Positions 51,988 through 61,800 are shown, numbered from the stretch's first letter. The stretch: DNA of 64,000 nucleotides from Chitinophaga rupis (GCF_900109685.1 NZ_FOBB01000011.1:193612-257611); one strand, 5' to 3'. Notes: a model not told the origin generated them from the sequence alone. Numbers and translations: made by a program.

Positions 51988-54297
51988 TTATTTTTTCTTT
52001 TTCTTCGGTTCCTCTACTTCCTTGCAGCACTTATGCTGGGCATCTACCACGGCAATATTCACCATGTTCACAATTTGCCGTACGGTGCTGCCTAACTGTA
52101 ATATATGCACGGGCTTTTTCATACCCAGCAGCACAGGGCCTATGGCATCAAAGCCGGCCACTTCCTGCAGCAGGTTATAGGCAATATTACCGGCGCTCAG
52201 GTTTGGAAAAATGAGGGTGTTCACTTCCTCCCCTATCAGCTCGGAAAAAGGATAACTATCTTTTAAAATTTCCTGGTTAAAGGCCATGGCAGCCTGTATT
52301 TCCCCATCTACTATCAGGGTAGGATCCATTTTCTTTACCAGCTCCCGGGCCTTGCTTACCATTTGCGCTTCCGGCGTGGGGCTGGAGCCAAAGTTGGAGT
52401 AAGAGACCATGGCTATACGCGGTTCAATATTGAACAGGCGCACTTCTTTAGCCACCATTATGGTGATCTCTGCCAGCTCTTCGGAGGTGGGGTTAAAGTT
52501 CACCGTGGTATCGGCCAGGAACAGCGGGCCGCGTTTGGTATTAATGATGTACATACCGGCCACGCGCTTGGCGCCTTCTTCCATACCTATTACGTGCAGC
52601 GCCGGGCGTATCGTATCCGGGTACTTGCGGGTAAGGCCGGAAATAAGGGCATCGGCCTCGCCGGTTTCCACCAGCATACAGCCAAAGTAGTTACGTTCCC
52701 GCATGATCTTATTGGCCTCATACTTATTAAACCCTTTACGCTGCCGCTTTGCAAAGAACAGCTCCCCAAAGCGATGTCGCTTTTCCTGCATTTCATCGCT
52801 CTTAGGGTCAATGATCACCGTATCATCTATTTCAATACCGTTTTCCTCTGCCAGGCGGCGAATGCGGGCTTCGTTACCCAGCAATATTGGGTAGGCAATA
52901 CCTTCATCACGTACTACCTGTGCGGCTTTCAGCACTTTCAGGTTATCTGCTTCCGCAAATACCACCTTGCGCGGATCCTGGCGGGCTTTGGTACCAATTA
53001 CGCGGAACAGCTGGTTATCCAGTCCCAGGCGGTGATTCAGCTCATCCCGGTAAGCCTCCCAATTAGTGATGGCTTTCTGGGCTACCCCGCTTTCCATGGC
53101 GGCACGGGCCACCGCAGGCGCTACCATGCTAAGCAGGCGCGGGTCCAGCGGTTTGGGAATAATATAGGTAGGGCCAAAAAATAAGTTACGTTCATTATAG
53201 GCCAGGTTTACCATATCCGGTACAGGCTCCTTGGCCAGTTCTGCCAGTGCATGTACTGCTGCCAGCTTCATGGCCTCATTGATCTGCGTGGCTCTTACAT
53301 CCAGCGCACCGCGGAAAATGTAGGGGAAACCCAGCACGTTATTTACCTGGTTGGGATAATCGGAGCGGCCGGTAGCAAAAATAATGTCCGGGCGGGCCTG
53401 TATGGCCAGCTCGTAGGCTATTTCAGGGTCCGGGTTGGCCATGGCAAATACAATGGGCTGCTTGGCCATGCTTTTTACCATTTCCGGGGTTACCACATTG
53501 CCTACAGACAGGCCTACAAATACATCGGCGCCTTTCATAGCTGCTGCCAGCTCCGTTACTTTCGAGGTGGTGGCAAACTGCAGGTGCATCTCAGTAAGAT
53601 CTGTACGCTGTTTGGTAATAACGCCGTTCTTGTCGAACATGATAAAGTTCTCCGGTTTAGCGCCCAGGGCTACATACAGCTTTACGCAGGCCATGGCGGC
53701 CGCGCCGGCGCCGTTTATTACAAACTTTACCTTTTCTATTTTCTTTTTTACCAGCTCCAGCGCATTCAGCAGAGCGGCGCTGGATATAATAGCGGTACCA
53801 TGCTGATCATCGTGCATAATGGGGATCTTTAGCTCTTTTTTCAGGCGCTCCTCAATGGCAAAACATTCCGGGCTTTTAATATCCTCCAGGTTAATGCCCC
53901 CAAATGTAGGTTCCAGCGCCTTTACCACCTGCACAAACTCATCTACCCCGCGGGCATTCAGCTCAATATCAAATACATCTATATCCGCAAATATTTTGAA
54001 TAATACACCCTTGCCCTCCATAACCGGCTTGCTTGCTTCCGGGCCAATATCGCCCAGGCCCAGCACAGCTGTACCATTGCTGATAACCGCTACCAGGTTG
54101 CTTTTAGCCGTGTATTTGTAAACATTTTCCACGTCGTTATGAATTTCCTTGCAGGGCTCTGCTACTCCGGGAGAGTAAGCCAGTGAAAGGTCCCATTGTG
54201 TTTTGGTGTTCTTTGTAGGTACTACCTCAATTTTGCCTGGCCTGCCTAATGCATGGTAGTCCAGCGCATCCTGCTTATTCAGTTTTTTTCTCGCCAT
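51988..54297 (-). CDS. maeB: NADP-dependent malic enzyme fused to a phosphotransacetylase-like domain
   Basis: A 769-residue MaeB-type protein. Residues about 1-425 form the malic enzyme: LDYHALGRPGKIEV and YSPGVAEPCKEI near the start, MHDDQHGTAI, and the nucleotide fold VINGAGAAAMAC. Residues about 440-760 resemble phosphate acetyltransferase (KVVFAEADNLKVLKAAQVV), which in this family is regulatory, binding acetyl-CoA, rather than active. It decarboxylates malate to pyruvate with NADPH. ATG at 54297 gives MARKKLNKQ; an in-frame start at 54330 is rejected as an unconserved extension. Confidence 0.95.
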   Translation of the reverse strand: MARKKLNKQDALDYHALGRPGKIEVVPTKNTKTQWDLSLAYSPGVAEPCKEIHNDVENVYKYTAKSNLVAVISNGTAVLGLGDIGPEASKPVMEGKGVLFKIFADIDVFDIELNARGVDEFVQVVKALEPTFGGINLEDIKSPECFAIEERLKKELKIPIMHDDQHGTAIISSAALLNALELVKKKIEKVKFVINGAGAAAMACVKLYVALGAKPENFIMFDKNGVITKQRTDLTEMHLQFATTSKVTELAAAMKGADVFVGLSVGNVVTPEMVKSMAKQPIVFAMANPDPEIAYELAIQARPDIIFATGRSDYPNQVNNVLGFPYIFRGALDVRATQINEAMKLAAVHALAELAKEPVPDMVNLAYNERNLFFGPTYIIPKPLDPRLLSMVAPAVARAAMESGVAQKAITNWEAYRDELNHRLGLDNQLFRVIGTKARQDPRKVVFAEADNLKVLKAAQVVRDEGIAYPILLGNEARIRRLAEENGIEIDDTVIIDPKSDEMQEKRHRFGELFFAKRQRKGFNKYEANKIMRERNYFGCMLVETGEADALISGLTRKYPDTIRPALHVIGMEEGAKRVAGMYIINTKRGPLFLADTTVNFNPTSEELAEITIMVAKEVRLFNIEPRIAMVSYSNFGSSPTPEAQMVSKARELVKKMDPTLIVDGEIQAAMAFNQEILKDSYPFSELIGEEVNTLIFPNLSAGNIAYNLLQEVAGFDAIGPVLLGMKKPVHILQLGSTVRQIVNMVNIAVVDAQHKCCKEVEEPKKKKK

Positions 54298-54443
54298 AAA
54301 TAAATTATAAAAGACCGTTCGGGGCTGCAATATACAAAGTATTGGCCTATGGCTAAATGACCCAATGGTTGTATGACACAGGAAGGCACTGCTGTTTAAG
54401 CATAAATTATTACATTTACGCAGTTAAAACACTGGCAAATATC

Positions 54444-54884
54444 ATGATACAACGCATTCAAAGTCTATACCTGCTGCTGGCCGCCGGCGCCGGCACTGCT
54501 ACCTGGTTTTTGAACTTATGGAAGGCTAAGCTCAGCAATAACACCGAAAGTTATTTTAACGCCCAATCCAGCTTCCTGGTATTTGTTCTTTACATGCTGA
54601 TTGTACTGCTGGCCCTGATCTGTATTTTCCTGTACAAGAACCGTAAGCTACAGTTCCGCCTAACGGTGATCAATATACTTTTTGCCGTTGCCGCTATTAT
54701 CCTGCAATATTTTAAAGTGCAGGACCATGCCAATACGCTGGTAAGCTCCGGCGTAAGCATTATTTCCGCTACCTATTTACCCGGCGCCTTTTTACCGGTG
54801 CTCATATTAATATTCCTGTTCCTGGCCGCCCGGGGTATTTATAAGGATGAAAAGCTGATCAAATCCCTTGACCGGCTGCGATAG
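54444..54884 (+). CDS. DUF4293 membrane protein
   Basis: A 146-residue inner-membrane protein of a family restricted to Bacteroidota. It opens with the family signature MIQRIQSLYLLLA and has four hydrophobic helices (about residues 7-24, 45-65, 75-95 and 115-135) with short loops. Function unknown. ATG at 54444 matches the family start; an upstream in-frame ATG at 54357 is not conserved. It stands between divergent maeB and the convergent SGNH gene. Confidence 0.88.
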   Translation: MIQRIQSLYLLLAAGAGTATWFLNLWKAKLSNNTESYFNAQSSFLVFVLYMLIVLLALICIFLYKNRKLQFRLTVINILFAVAAIILQYFKVQDHANTLVSSGVSIISATYLPGAFLPVLILIFLFLAARGIYKDEKLIKSLDRLR

Positions 54885-54903
54885 GCCACCAGCAAAGAAT
54901 ATA

Positions 54904-54942
54904 ATACAACAGCCGGATGAAGATCTCATCCGGCTGTTGTAT
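54904..54942. terminator. Strong bidirectional terminator after the DUF4293 gene
   Basis: A perfect 17-bp stem (54904-54920 with 54926-54942, core CAACAGCCGGATGA) around the loop AGATC, between convergent genes. Confidence 0.88.
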
Positions 54943-54963
54943 TTATAGCACTTTAATTGTTTG

Positions 54964-55998
54964 TTATCTTTTGGTCATTTGCACCCGCACACTGCTTTTA
55001 TCCGTGATAATGGAATCCAGGATCATTTTTGAAATATAGGGCTGAAAATGTTTGCGGTCCGGGTAGTTGTATACATTATTTGTAATAGCGTTTATACCTG
55101 AAAAATCATACAGGTGGCTGCCAAAACAGCGCTGCAGGATGGCCATATCCGCCGGGGCAAATTTCTCCTGGTCATATAAAGGCGCTATTACAATGTAGTA
55201 GCTGGTGTTATGTTTCTCAAAGGTCTTTTTCATGCTTAACAGCATCCGTTCTTCTCCTGCTGAGATCTGCTGCGGCCTGTATTGCTGGGTAGCACTTCTT
55301 TTATATAAGTACCCGTTTGCTTTCAGGGAATCCATTTTATGTATGAATTTTTCATCGTGCAGCACATCGTCATAAGTAGCAATAATACTATCCGTACAAA
55401 AGTGCTTGCAATCATTGGTCACCGGGTCCGATTCCCAGTTAGGGTAGATACCGCCGCTTACCGGCATGCCGCAAAGGATCTTTATCTTATCTGCATTCAA
55501 CGAGGAAAAAAAGCTCTTATAATGGCTGAGCATATAATCCCTTTCACTCTTTTGGGTTAGCAGGTAATGGTCTGAGGGGTGGCAAGCGCCGTCATTTTCA
55601 AAAGTGTTATCCGTATCCAGGTATATAATCACGTTGCTGATGTTATATCCTAAAGTATCCAGCAGCTTTAGCTTTTCATCCATACCGCCAATGCTTTCAT
55701 TCCAGTTGGCATAATGGAAAAAATGTGCATTCGGGATCTTTTGCTGCAGGTAACAGGCATATACACCGGTGGTACGGCTGCTGCCAAAAATGAAAGAGTT
55801 ATACTTGGTGTTAGGCGCCTTCAGCAGCTTTTTGGTGGACAGATCGCCTAGCTGCTGAAAGGAGTATTTCCAGGAGTAATTATTATACTGTTTAAAATCA
55901 GCATACACATCCCTTTTCATATACAGCAACGTTGGCACCAGTATCAGGATAAAAGGAATAATGCTGAAGGAAAATATTTTTACAATGAACTTGCGCAT
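54964..55998 (-). CDS. SGNH-like secreted/anchored protein paired with the second MBOAT gene
   Basis: A 344-residue protein with an N-terminal membrane helix (about 8-28). It looks like a DltD/AlgX-type SGNH protein: the nucleophile block reads FIFGSSRTTG (G72-S73-S74, so GSS rather than GDS), a strand with YLDTDNTF follows, and the Asp/His pair is D314/H317 in PDRKHFQPY. It lies directly after the second MBOAT gene with only 3 bp between, so the two are surely cotranscribed. The likely role is transferring the acyl group delivered by the MBOAT protein to a surface polymer. Confidence 0.75.
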   Translation of the reverse strand: MRKFIVKIFSFSIIPFILILVPTLLYMKRDVYADFKQYNNYSWKYSFQQLGDLSTKKLLKAPNTKYNSFIFGSSRTTGVYACYLQQKIPNAHFFHYANWNESIGGMDEKLKLLDTLGYNISNVIIYLDTDNTFENDGACHPSDHYLLTQKSERDYMLSHYKSFFSSLNADKIKILCGMPVSGGIYPNWESDPVTNDCKHFCTDSIIATYDDVLHDEKFIHKMDSLKANGYLYKRSATQQYRPQQISAGEERMLLSMKKTFEKHNTSYYIVIAPLYDQEKFAPADMAILQRCFGSHLYDFSGINAITNNVYNYPDRKHFQPYISKMILDSIITDKSSVRVQMTKR

Positions 55999-56001
55999 AA
56001 C

Positions 56002-57435
56002 CTAAAACTGAAAATAAATAAATTCTTGTTCCTTACCTCCAAACCAGATGATGGCAAAAATGATGGCATAGTATAAGGCATACCGCAACGGTTTTTTCCA
56101 CTGCAGGCCAAAATCAGCGATTGCATAGGGCTGCTCCCGGCCCCTCCACTCTATTAATATGAACAGTATTACCAGCAGTATAACGGTGAGCGGTTTTACC
56201 TCCGGTATGCTAAACAGCGAAGGTTTAAAGATACCTGCAATGTAGCTGATGGCATGGTGTATATCTGCCGCGCGGAAAAAGATCCAGGCCAGCACCGTTA
56301 AACCGAATGTGAGCAGGATGCTGAAAAATTCCCGGAACGTAGGAAAGGTTTTACCCTGTGCTACGGTTTCAAGATTATTACGGTTATTATTGGTAAGCAG
56401 CAGCGGTAAAAAGTACACGGCATTTAATGCGCCCCATACAATAAACGTCCATGCGGCGCCATGCCAGAAACCACTTACAATAAAAATAATAAAGGTATTA
56501 CGCACCTTCATCCAGGTGCCGCCACGGCTGCCACCCAGCGGTATGTACAGGTAATCCCTGAACCAGCTGGAAAGGGAAATATGCCAGCGCCGCCAGAACT
56601 CCGCAATATCGCGGGAGAAATACGGGTAAGCAAAGTTCCTTAACAGCTCTATACCAAACAGCCTGGCTGTACCCAGGGCTATATCTGAATAACCGGAAAA
56701 GTCGGCATAGATCTGGAAGGTGAAGAACAACGCGCCCAGCACCAGCGTGCTGCCGGAGTAGGTGGCTGAATGGTTGAAGATCTGGTTGGCGTATTCCGCA
56801 CAGTTATCTGCAATTACAATTTTCTTAAAAAGCCCCCACAGGATCTGCCGTAAACCGTCTACCGCTTTTGCGTAATTGAAATGCCGTTCCCGCTGGATCT
56901 GCGGCAGCAGGTGCGTAGCCCTTTCAATAGGACCCGCCACCAGCAGGGGAAAGAAGCTTACGAACAAAGCATAGTCAATAAAATTCTTTTCTGCCTTTAT
57001 ACGGTCTTTATAAATATCTATCACGTAAGAGAGGCCATGGAAGGTGTAGAACGAGATGCCAATGGGCAGTATGATCTTTATGGTCCATGGATTTACGTGT
57101 AGCCCTAGCTGCGAGAGCCCATCTGCAAAAGAGGTTACAAAAAAGTTATAGTACTTGAATACGCCCAGGAAACCCAGGTTCACAGAAATACTTAACCAGA
57201 ACCAGAATTTTTTCATGCCTGCACTGTTGGTATCCGACATTTTTAATCCTGTATAATAATCCAGCAGCGTAGAGAAAATAAGCAGGAACATAAACCGCCA
57301 ATCCCAGCAGGCATAAAAGAAATAGCTGGCAACCAGCAGCAGGATGTTTTGCAGTTTCAGTTTGTTGTTAGCCAGCCAATAGAGCCCGAATACTATTGGT
57401 AAAAAGATGGCAAAATCAATAGAGTTAAATAACAT
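56002..57435 (-). CDS. MBOAT family O-acyltransferase, second copy
   Basis: A 477-residue polytopic membrane acyltransferase. The core has SRDIAEFWRRWHISLSSWFRDYLYIPLGGSRGG and SGFWHGAAWTFIVWGALNAVYFLPLLL, with H325 in WHG. The second conserved histidine (WGxxHG in the copy at 32929) is N338 here. It appears more distant from the first copy than a recent duplication and has its own SGNH-like partner downstream, so the window holds two separate acylation cassettes with probably different acceptors. Confidence 0.9.
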   Translation of the reverse strand: MLFNSIDFAIFLPIVFGLYWLANNKLKLQNILLLVASYFFYACWDWRFMFLLIFSTLLDYYTGLKMSDTNSAGMKKFWFWLSISVNLGFLGVFKYYNFFVTSFADGLSQLGLHVNPWTIKIILPIGISFYTFHGLSYVIDIYKDRIKAEKNFIDYALFVSFFPLLVAGPIERATHLLPQIQRERHFNYAKAVDGLRQILWGLFKKIVIADNCAEYANQIFNHSATYSGSTLVLGALFFTFQIYADFSGYSDIALGTARLFGIELLRNFAYPYFSRDIAEFWRRWHISLSSWFRDYLYIPLGGSRGGTWMKVRNTFIIFIVSGFWHGAAWTFIVWGALNAVYFLPLLLTNNNRNNLETVAQGKTFPTFREFFSILLTFGLTVLAWIFFRAADIHHAISYIAGIFKPSLFSIPEVKPLTVILLVILFILIEWRGREQPYAIADFGLQWKKPLRYALYYAIIFAIIWFGGKEQEFIYFQF

Positions 57436-57561
57436 GCAGTTGGGTTATATGGCCGGTGTTAATTACAATTCCTTATCCATGAACAACAGCATCAAATATA
57501 CATCAGCGGGCTCATTTTTAATAGCACAATAAGCGCTCCTGTTGCGGCGTTGCAATAAAAA

Positions 57562-57581
57562 AGCACACCATTTGGTGTGCT
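57562..57581 (-). terminator. Intrinsic terminator of uvrA
   Basis: AGCACACC (57562-57569) pairs with GGTGTGCT (57574-57581), loop 4 nt. On the minus strand it is followed by a T-run, 26 nt after the uvrA stop. Confidence 0.85.
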
Positions 57582-57607
57582 CATTTAAGTAATACTTATA
57601 TTAGTTA

Positions 57608-60424
57608 TTACAGGTATTTTCCCGTATAGCTTTCCTTTACTTTCTTTAATCCCGTAGGTACCCCGGCATACAGCAGACTACCGCCACCGGCGCCGCCTTC
57701 CGGCCCCAGGTCTATTAACCAGTCGGCACTGCGTATAACATCCAGGTTATGTTCTATCACCAGCACAGTGTGGCCCTGGTCAATGAGGGCATTAAAGGAA
57801 TTCAGCAGTTTTTTAATGTCGTGGAAATGCAGGCCCGTGGTAGGTTCATCAAAAATGAAAAGGATATGCCCCTGTGCACGGCCTTTGCCCAGGAAGGAAG
57901 CCAGCTTTACACGCTGCGCTTCGCCGCCGCTCAGGGTATCGCTGCTTTGTCCCAGCTTTACGTATCCCAAACCCACATCGCTTAAGGGGCGTATTTTGTT
58001 GCACACATCTTTTTCATCTTTAAAAAAGTCCAGCGCTTCATCTACTCCCATTTCCAGCACATCATAAATGCTTTTGCCTTTATAGTTCACTTCCAGCACT
58101 TCATCCTTAAAGCGTTTACCACCGCAGCTTTCACAGGTCAGATGCACATCTGCCAGGAACTGCATTTCTACAATCACCTCTCCTTCTCCCTTACAGGCAT
58201 CACAACGGCCGCCATCCACGTTAAAGGAAAAATGTTTGGCCTGGAAACCGCGCATTTTGCTCAGCGGCTGTTTGGAGAACAGGTCGCGGATCTCATCATA
58301 CGCCTTTATATAGGTAACCGGGTTAGAGCGGGATGATTTACCGATCGGGTTCTGATCTATCATCTCTATCTGGGTAACATCATCTACCGCGCCTTTTAAC
58401 GCCCGGTGCTGCCCTACCCTTTCTGCAAACTCGCCTTTCAGCTTCATAAGGGCCGGGTACAGGATCTGCTTTACCAATGTGGTTTTACCTGAGCCGCTTA
58501 CGCCGCTCACCACACATAGCACCTGCAAAGGAAAGTCTACGGAAATATTCTTAAGGTTATGCTGCCGGCAGCCTTCCAGGGTAATAGCCTTTTTCCATTT
58601 ACGTACATGCGTGGGCGGCTCTATGGTAAGGGCGCCGCTCAGGTACTTACCGGTAAGGCTGTTGGGATCTTTCAGCATGGTGGGATAATCGCCGGCAAAG
58701 ATCACTTCCCCACCCAGGTGGCTGGCCAGCGGGCCCATATCTATAATGTAATCCGCTTCCTCCATCATCTGCTCATCATGCTCCACTACTACCACGGTGT
58801 TACCCAGGTTACGCAGCTCTTTCAGCACGCCTATCAGGCGGTGCGTATCGCGGGCATGCAGGCCAATACTGGGTTCATCCAGTATGTATAATGAGTTGGT
58901 AAGGTTGCTCCCCAGGGAGCGGGTAAGCTGTATGCGCTGGCTTTCACCGCCGCTGAGCGTATTGGCTACGCGGTTCATGGTAAGGTAGCCCAAACCTACA
59001 TCCAGCAAGGTTTTAATGCGGTGGTGCACTTCTATCAGGATCCGTTTGGCCACCTGCTGATCGTACTCGCTGAGGGTCAGCTCATCAAACCACTGCTTCA
59101 GGTCCGTTACCGGCATATCTACCAGGTCGGCAATATTTTTACCGCCTATTTTCACATACAGCGCTTCTTTACGCAGCCTGCCGCCGCCACATTCATGGCA
59201 TACGGTACGGCCCCGGTAGCGCGCCTGCAGCACACGGTATTGCACCTTGTACAGGTTCTGCTCCACCATTTTAAAGAACTCGTTGATGCCGTAAAAATGC
59301 TCGTTACCGGTCCAAAGTAGTTTTTGCTGCTCATCAGACAGTTCTGCAATAGGCTTATGTACGGGGAAGTTGAATTTACGGGATGCTTTAATGAGCGTTT
59401 CTTTATACTCACCCATTTTTTCCCCTCGCCAGGGTGCAATACCGCCTTCATACACGCTTAAGCGCTTATCCGGTATTACCAGGTCGGGGTCTATGCCCAG
59501 CACCTGTCCAAAACCTTCACACACCGGGCAAGCGCCGTATGGGTTGTTAAAGGAGAATAAGTTGGGCACCGGCTCCTCAAACTGCACACCATCCAGCTCA
59601 AAACGGCTGGAGAAATGCTGGTGCCGGCTACCGTCGATCTCTATCAGGCAATCGCCTTCGCTTTCATAGAATGCTGTTTGCACACTGTCTGCAAGGCGGT
59701 GTTTATCATCTTCATCAAAATCCTTTGCCACCACGCGGTCTATCAGCACATAGGTATTTTCGTTGATGGCGGGTTTCTTTTCCTCCAGCAGCTCCTCAAT
59801 ACGCTGCATTTGCCCGCCGTCCTTACCACTCATATACAGGCGGGAAAAACCTTTCTGCATCAGGATGTTCAGCTCCTCCTTTACATCGCGTTTGGCATGC
59901 CGCCGGAAAGGTACCAGGATCTGTACTTTAGCGCCGGCAGGCAGTTTGGTAATGAAGTCCACCACATCGCTCACCTCATGCTTTTTAACCAGCTGGCCGG
60001 ATACGGGCGAATACGTTTTACCAATACGTGCAAACAACAAACGCAGGTAATCATAGATCTCCGTCATAGACCCCACGGTACTGCGGGGCGTGCGGGTGAT
60101 CACCTTTTGTTCAATAGCAATGGCCGGACAAATACCTTTGATATAGTCCACATCCGGTTTGTTCATACGCATCAGGAACTGCCGGGCGTAGGAGCTGAGG
60201 CTTTCCGCATAACGGCGCTGCCCCTCTGCATACAGGGTGTCCATCGTCAGGGACGACTTACCGGACCCTGATACCCCGGTTACTACTACCAGCTTGCTGC
60301 GGGGAATAGCTACGCTTACATTTTTGAGATTATGTACCCGGGCGCCTTTTATGAAAATATGATCTTGTGTGCTAACTGACTGATCATCAATTACTGCTTC
60401 CTGTTTCTTAACTTTTGTAGCCAT
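57608..60424 (-). CDS. uvrA: Excinuclease ABC subunit A
   Basis: A 938-residue damage-recognition ATPase of nucleotide excision repair. It contains two ABC modules (Walker A GVSGSGKSS near residue 52 and GVSGSGKTT in the second half), signatures LSGGESQRIQL and LSGGEAQRVKLA, and zinc modules CPVCEGFG/CHECGGGRLR and CDACKGEGEV/CESCGGKRF. Length is normal. ATG at 60424 starts MATKVKKQE; seven in-frame codons upstream to 60445 are not supported. It is a single gene with its own terminator. Confidence 0.97.
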   Translation of the reverse strand: MATKVKKQEAVIDDQSVSTQDHIFIKGARVHNLKNVSVAIPRSKLVVVTGVSGSGKSSLTMDTLYAEGQRRYAESLSSYARQFLMRMNKPDVDYIKGICPAIAIEQKVITRTPRSTVGSMTEIYDYLRLLFARIGKTYSPVSGQLVKKHEVSDVVDFITKLPAGAKVQILVPFRRHAKRDVKEELNILMQKGFSRLYMSGKDGGQMQRIEELLEEKKPAINENTYVLIDRVVAKDFDEDDKHRLADSVQTAFYESEGDCLIEIDGSRHQHFSSRFELDGVQFEEPVPNLFSFNNPYGACPVCEGFGQVLGIDPDLVIPDKRLSVYEGGIAPWRGEKMGEYKETLIKASRKFNFPVHKPIAELSDEQQKLLWTGNEHFYGINEFFKMVEQNLYKVQYRVLQARYRGRTVCHECGGGRLRKEALYVKIGGKNIADLVDMPVTDLKQWFDELTLSEYDQQVAKRILIEVHHRIKTLLDVGLGYLTMNRVANTLSGGESQRIQLTRSLGSNLTNSLYILDEPSIGLHARDTHRLIGVLKELRNLGNTVVVVEHDEQMMEEADYIIDMGPLASHLGGEVIFAGDYPTMLKDPNSLTGKYLSGALTIEPPTHVRKWKKAITLEGCRQHNLKNISVDFPLQVLCVVSGVSGSGKTTLVKQILYPALMKLKGEFAERVGQHRALKGAVDDVTQIEMIDQNPIGKSSRSNPVTYIKAYDEIRDLFSKQPLSKMRGFQAKHFSFNVDGGRCDACKGEGEVIVEMQFLADVHLTCESCGGKRFKDEVLEVNYKGKSIYDVLEMGVDEALDFFKDEKDVCNKIRPLSDVGLGYVKLGQSSDTLSGGEAQRVKLASFLGKGRAQGHILFIFDEPTTGLHFHDIKKLLNSFNALIDQGHTVLVIEHNLDVIRSADWLIDLGPEGGAGGGSLLYAGVPTGLKKVKESYTGKYL

Positions 60425-60924
60425 GATTATTGGGCAAATTTCCACGAAAAAGTTGACAATCTGAATAGGTCCACGGTTCAGGGACCAGGCTCACTGTCGG
60501 TTGTTATTAAGCAATGTATCCGTTACAGATGCGGGAACGGTTCTGTGAAAAAGGGTTCCGCCAAATGTATCTCCGAAAGTAAGATTTTCTGATGAAAGTT
60601 AAGGTAACAGATACCACCGCCTTGTTCCGCTTAGCGTTTGTTTTACATTTTTTGAACTTTTGCCGGCGCCCTGACGTATATACTATCATACCATCTGAAT
60701 TTGCGGTTGCCGGCTTTACCAATATGGGGTACAATTCCCCATATTAGATATTATTCGTATAGCCGCAAATGAGCGCGGACAGCGGGGTGACAGGAACGAA
60801 TAAAGCTGATAATGTTGAAGTTACGCTTTTTAGCCCGGGCGGGGCAGGGCTAACCGTTGCTGGCAGGCAAATACAGCGGGTTAAATGTATCGATGAATTC
60901 CCGGTGAAATTTATTTTGGAGAAG
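60425..60924. other. Spacer between uvrA and the ECF sigma gene, with a 9-bp palindromic hairpin
   Basis: I see no supported gene here. AATATGGGG (60721-60729) and CCCCATATT (60737-60745) form a perfect 9-bp inverted repeat with a 7-nt loop, followed by an AT-rich run; it could be an operator or an orphan terminator. A short GTCCACGG-like remnant near 60468 resembles the GTCSATR heptads. A 55-codon reading frame at 60769-60936 has no recognisable features. Confidence 0.5.
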
Positions 60925-60954
60925 TTGTTTTTATAAACTATTCAATTATATTTG
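60925..60954 (+). promoter_or_regulatory. Promoter of the ECF sigma gene at 61103
   Basis: GTTG at 60924-60927, a 19-nt spacer and TATATTTG at 60947-60954 match the Bacteroidota -33/-7 promoter. The implied 5' leader is about 140 nt, unusually long, AT-rich and G-poor. Confidence 0.65.
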
Positions 60955-61102
60955 CATCCAGACGAACACCTATACCCTTTAGACAGAACAGCGAATTTTA
61001 ACAAAAAAAACATCCAAATTATAGCATAAACTCTACTCAAACAAACACCTACAGACTGTTAGGTTCGTATTATTTACTCACCCGTCTATTAGTAGAAAGT
61101 TT

Positions 61103-61684
61103 ATGCAAGTAATGTATAAATTAAGCGATGAACAATTGATTACCCTTTTCAAAAAGGGGCACACCTCTGCATTGGAGGAATTAGTGCAACGGCATAAGGA
61201 TAAGCTGTTTACTTCAATCGTATTACTCGTAAAAGATCCCTTCCTAGCTGAAGACATTTTCCAGGATACCTTTATTAAGATTATTGATACGATCCGCGCG
61301 GAACGTTATACGGAGAAAGGTAAGTTCCTTCCCTGGGCTATGCGTATTGCACACAACCTGTGTGTGGACCATTTCCGGAAGATCAAGCGGACACCTGTTA
61401 TTAAGACCGGCGATGATAAAGACATCTTTAATGTGCTGGGCTTCAGCGACAGCTGTGCCGAGGACAAGATGATCACACGCCAGAGCCATGACCGGGTACG
61501 TAAGATGCTGGATATGCTGCCGGAAGAGCAACGGGAGGTAATTATCCTGCGGCACTACGCTGAATTAAGTTTCAAAGAAATTGCAGACCTCACGCAAGTG
61601 AGCATCAATACCGCATTAGGCCGTATGCGTTACGGTCTGATCAATCTCCGGAAGATGATGACGGAGAAGCAGATTTGTTTGTAA
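61103..61684 (+). CDS. ECF RNA polymerase sigma factor without an adjacent anti-sigma gene
   Basis: A 193-residue ECF sigma-70 factor. Region 2 (about 22-95) has ALEELVQRHKDKLFTSIVLLVKD, DIFQDTFIKI and GKFLPWAMRIAHNLCVDHFRK; region 4 (about 130-185) has LPEEQREVIILRHYAELSFKEIADLTQVSINTALGRMRYGL. It lacks a neighbouring fecR, anti-sigma or susC gene, unlike the sigma factor at 22276. It has its own long leader and an intrinsic terminator, so it is a free-standing sigma gene of the kind widespread and well conserved in Chitinophagaceae. Confidence 0.93.
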   Translation: MQVMYKLSDEQLITLFKKGHTSALEELVQRHKDKLFTSIVLLVKDPFLAEDIFQDTFIKIIDTIRAERYTEKGKFLPWAMRIAHNLCVDHFRKIKRTPVIKTGDDKDIFNVLGFSDSCAEDKMITRQSHDRVRKMLDMLPEEQREVIILRHYAELSFKEIADLTQVSINTALGRMRYGLINLRKMMTEKQICL

Positions 61685-61707
61685 TAATCCCTTTTTTGCT
61701 TGCCATC

Positions 61708-61747
61708 AACGGGCGGCCGGCGAAAGTCCGACCGCTCGTTCATTTTT
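61708..61747 (+). terminator. Intrinsic terminator of the ECF sigma gene
   Basis: AACGGGCGG (61708-61716) pairs with CCGCTCGTT (61732-61740) with one wobble, a short inner stem, then a T-run (CATTTTT). Confidence 0.8.
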
Positions 61748-61751
61748 AAGC

Positions 61752-61800
61752 AGTTAGCTATTGGCGATTAGCTGTTAGCAGTGGACAGTTAGCAGCTGGC
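61752..61800. repeat. Heptad-phased array, NNTTAGC arm
   Basis: Seven contiguous 7-mers: AGTTAGC TATTGGC then GATTAGC, TGTTAGC, AGTGGAC, AGTTAGC and AGCTGGC. It is the left partner of the inverted arm at 62264-62305. Confidence 0.88.

Noticed and set aside
56002..57435. Inactivation of the second MBOAT protein because Asn replaces the second His
   Set aside because: The WHG histidine and the rest of the core are intact, and the linked partner gene is intact, so a functional subfamily is more likely than a broken gene.
60769..60936. A 55-codon open frame starting MSADSGVTGTNK between uvrA and the ECF sigma gene
   Set aside because: It has no recognisable motif, no promoter at the right place, and its end overlaps the sigma gene promoter; a frame this length is expected by chance in 678 bp.
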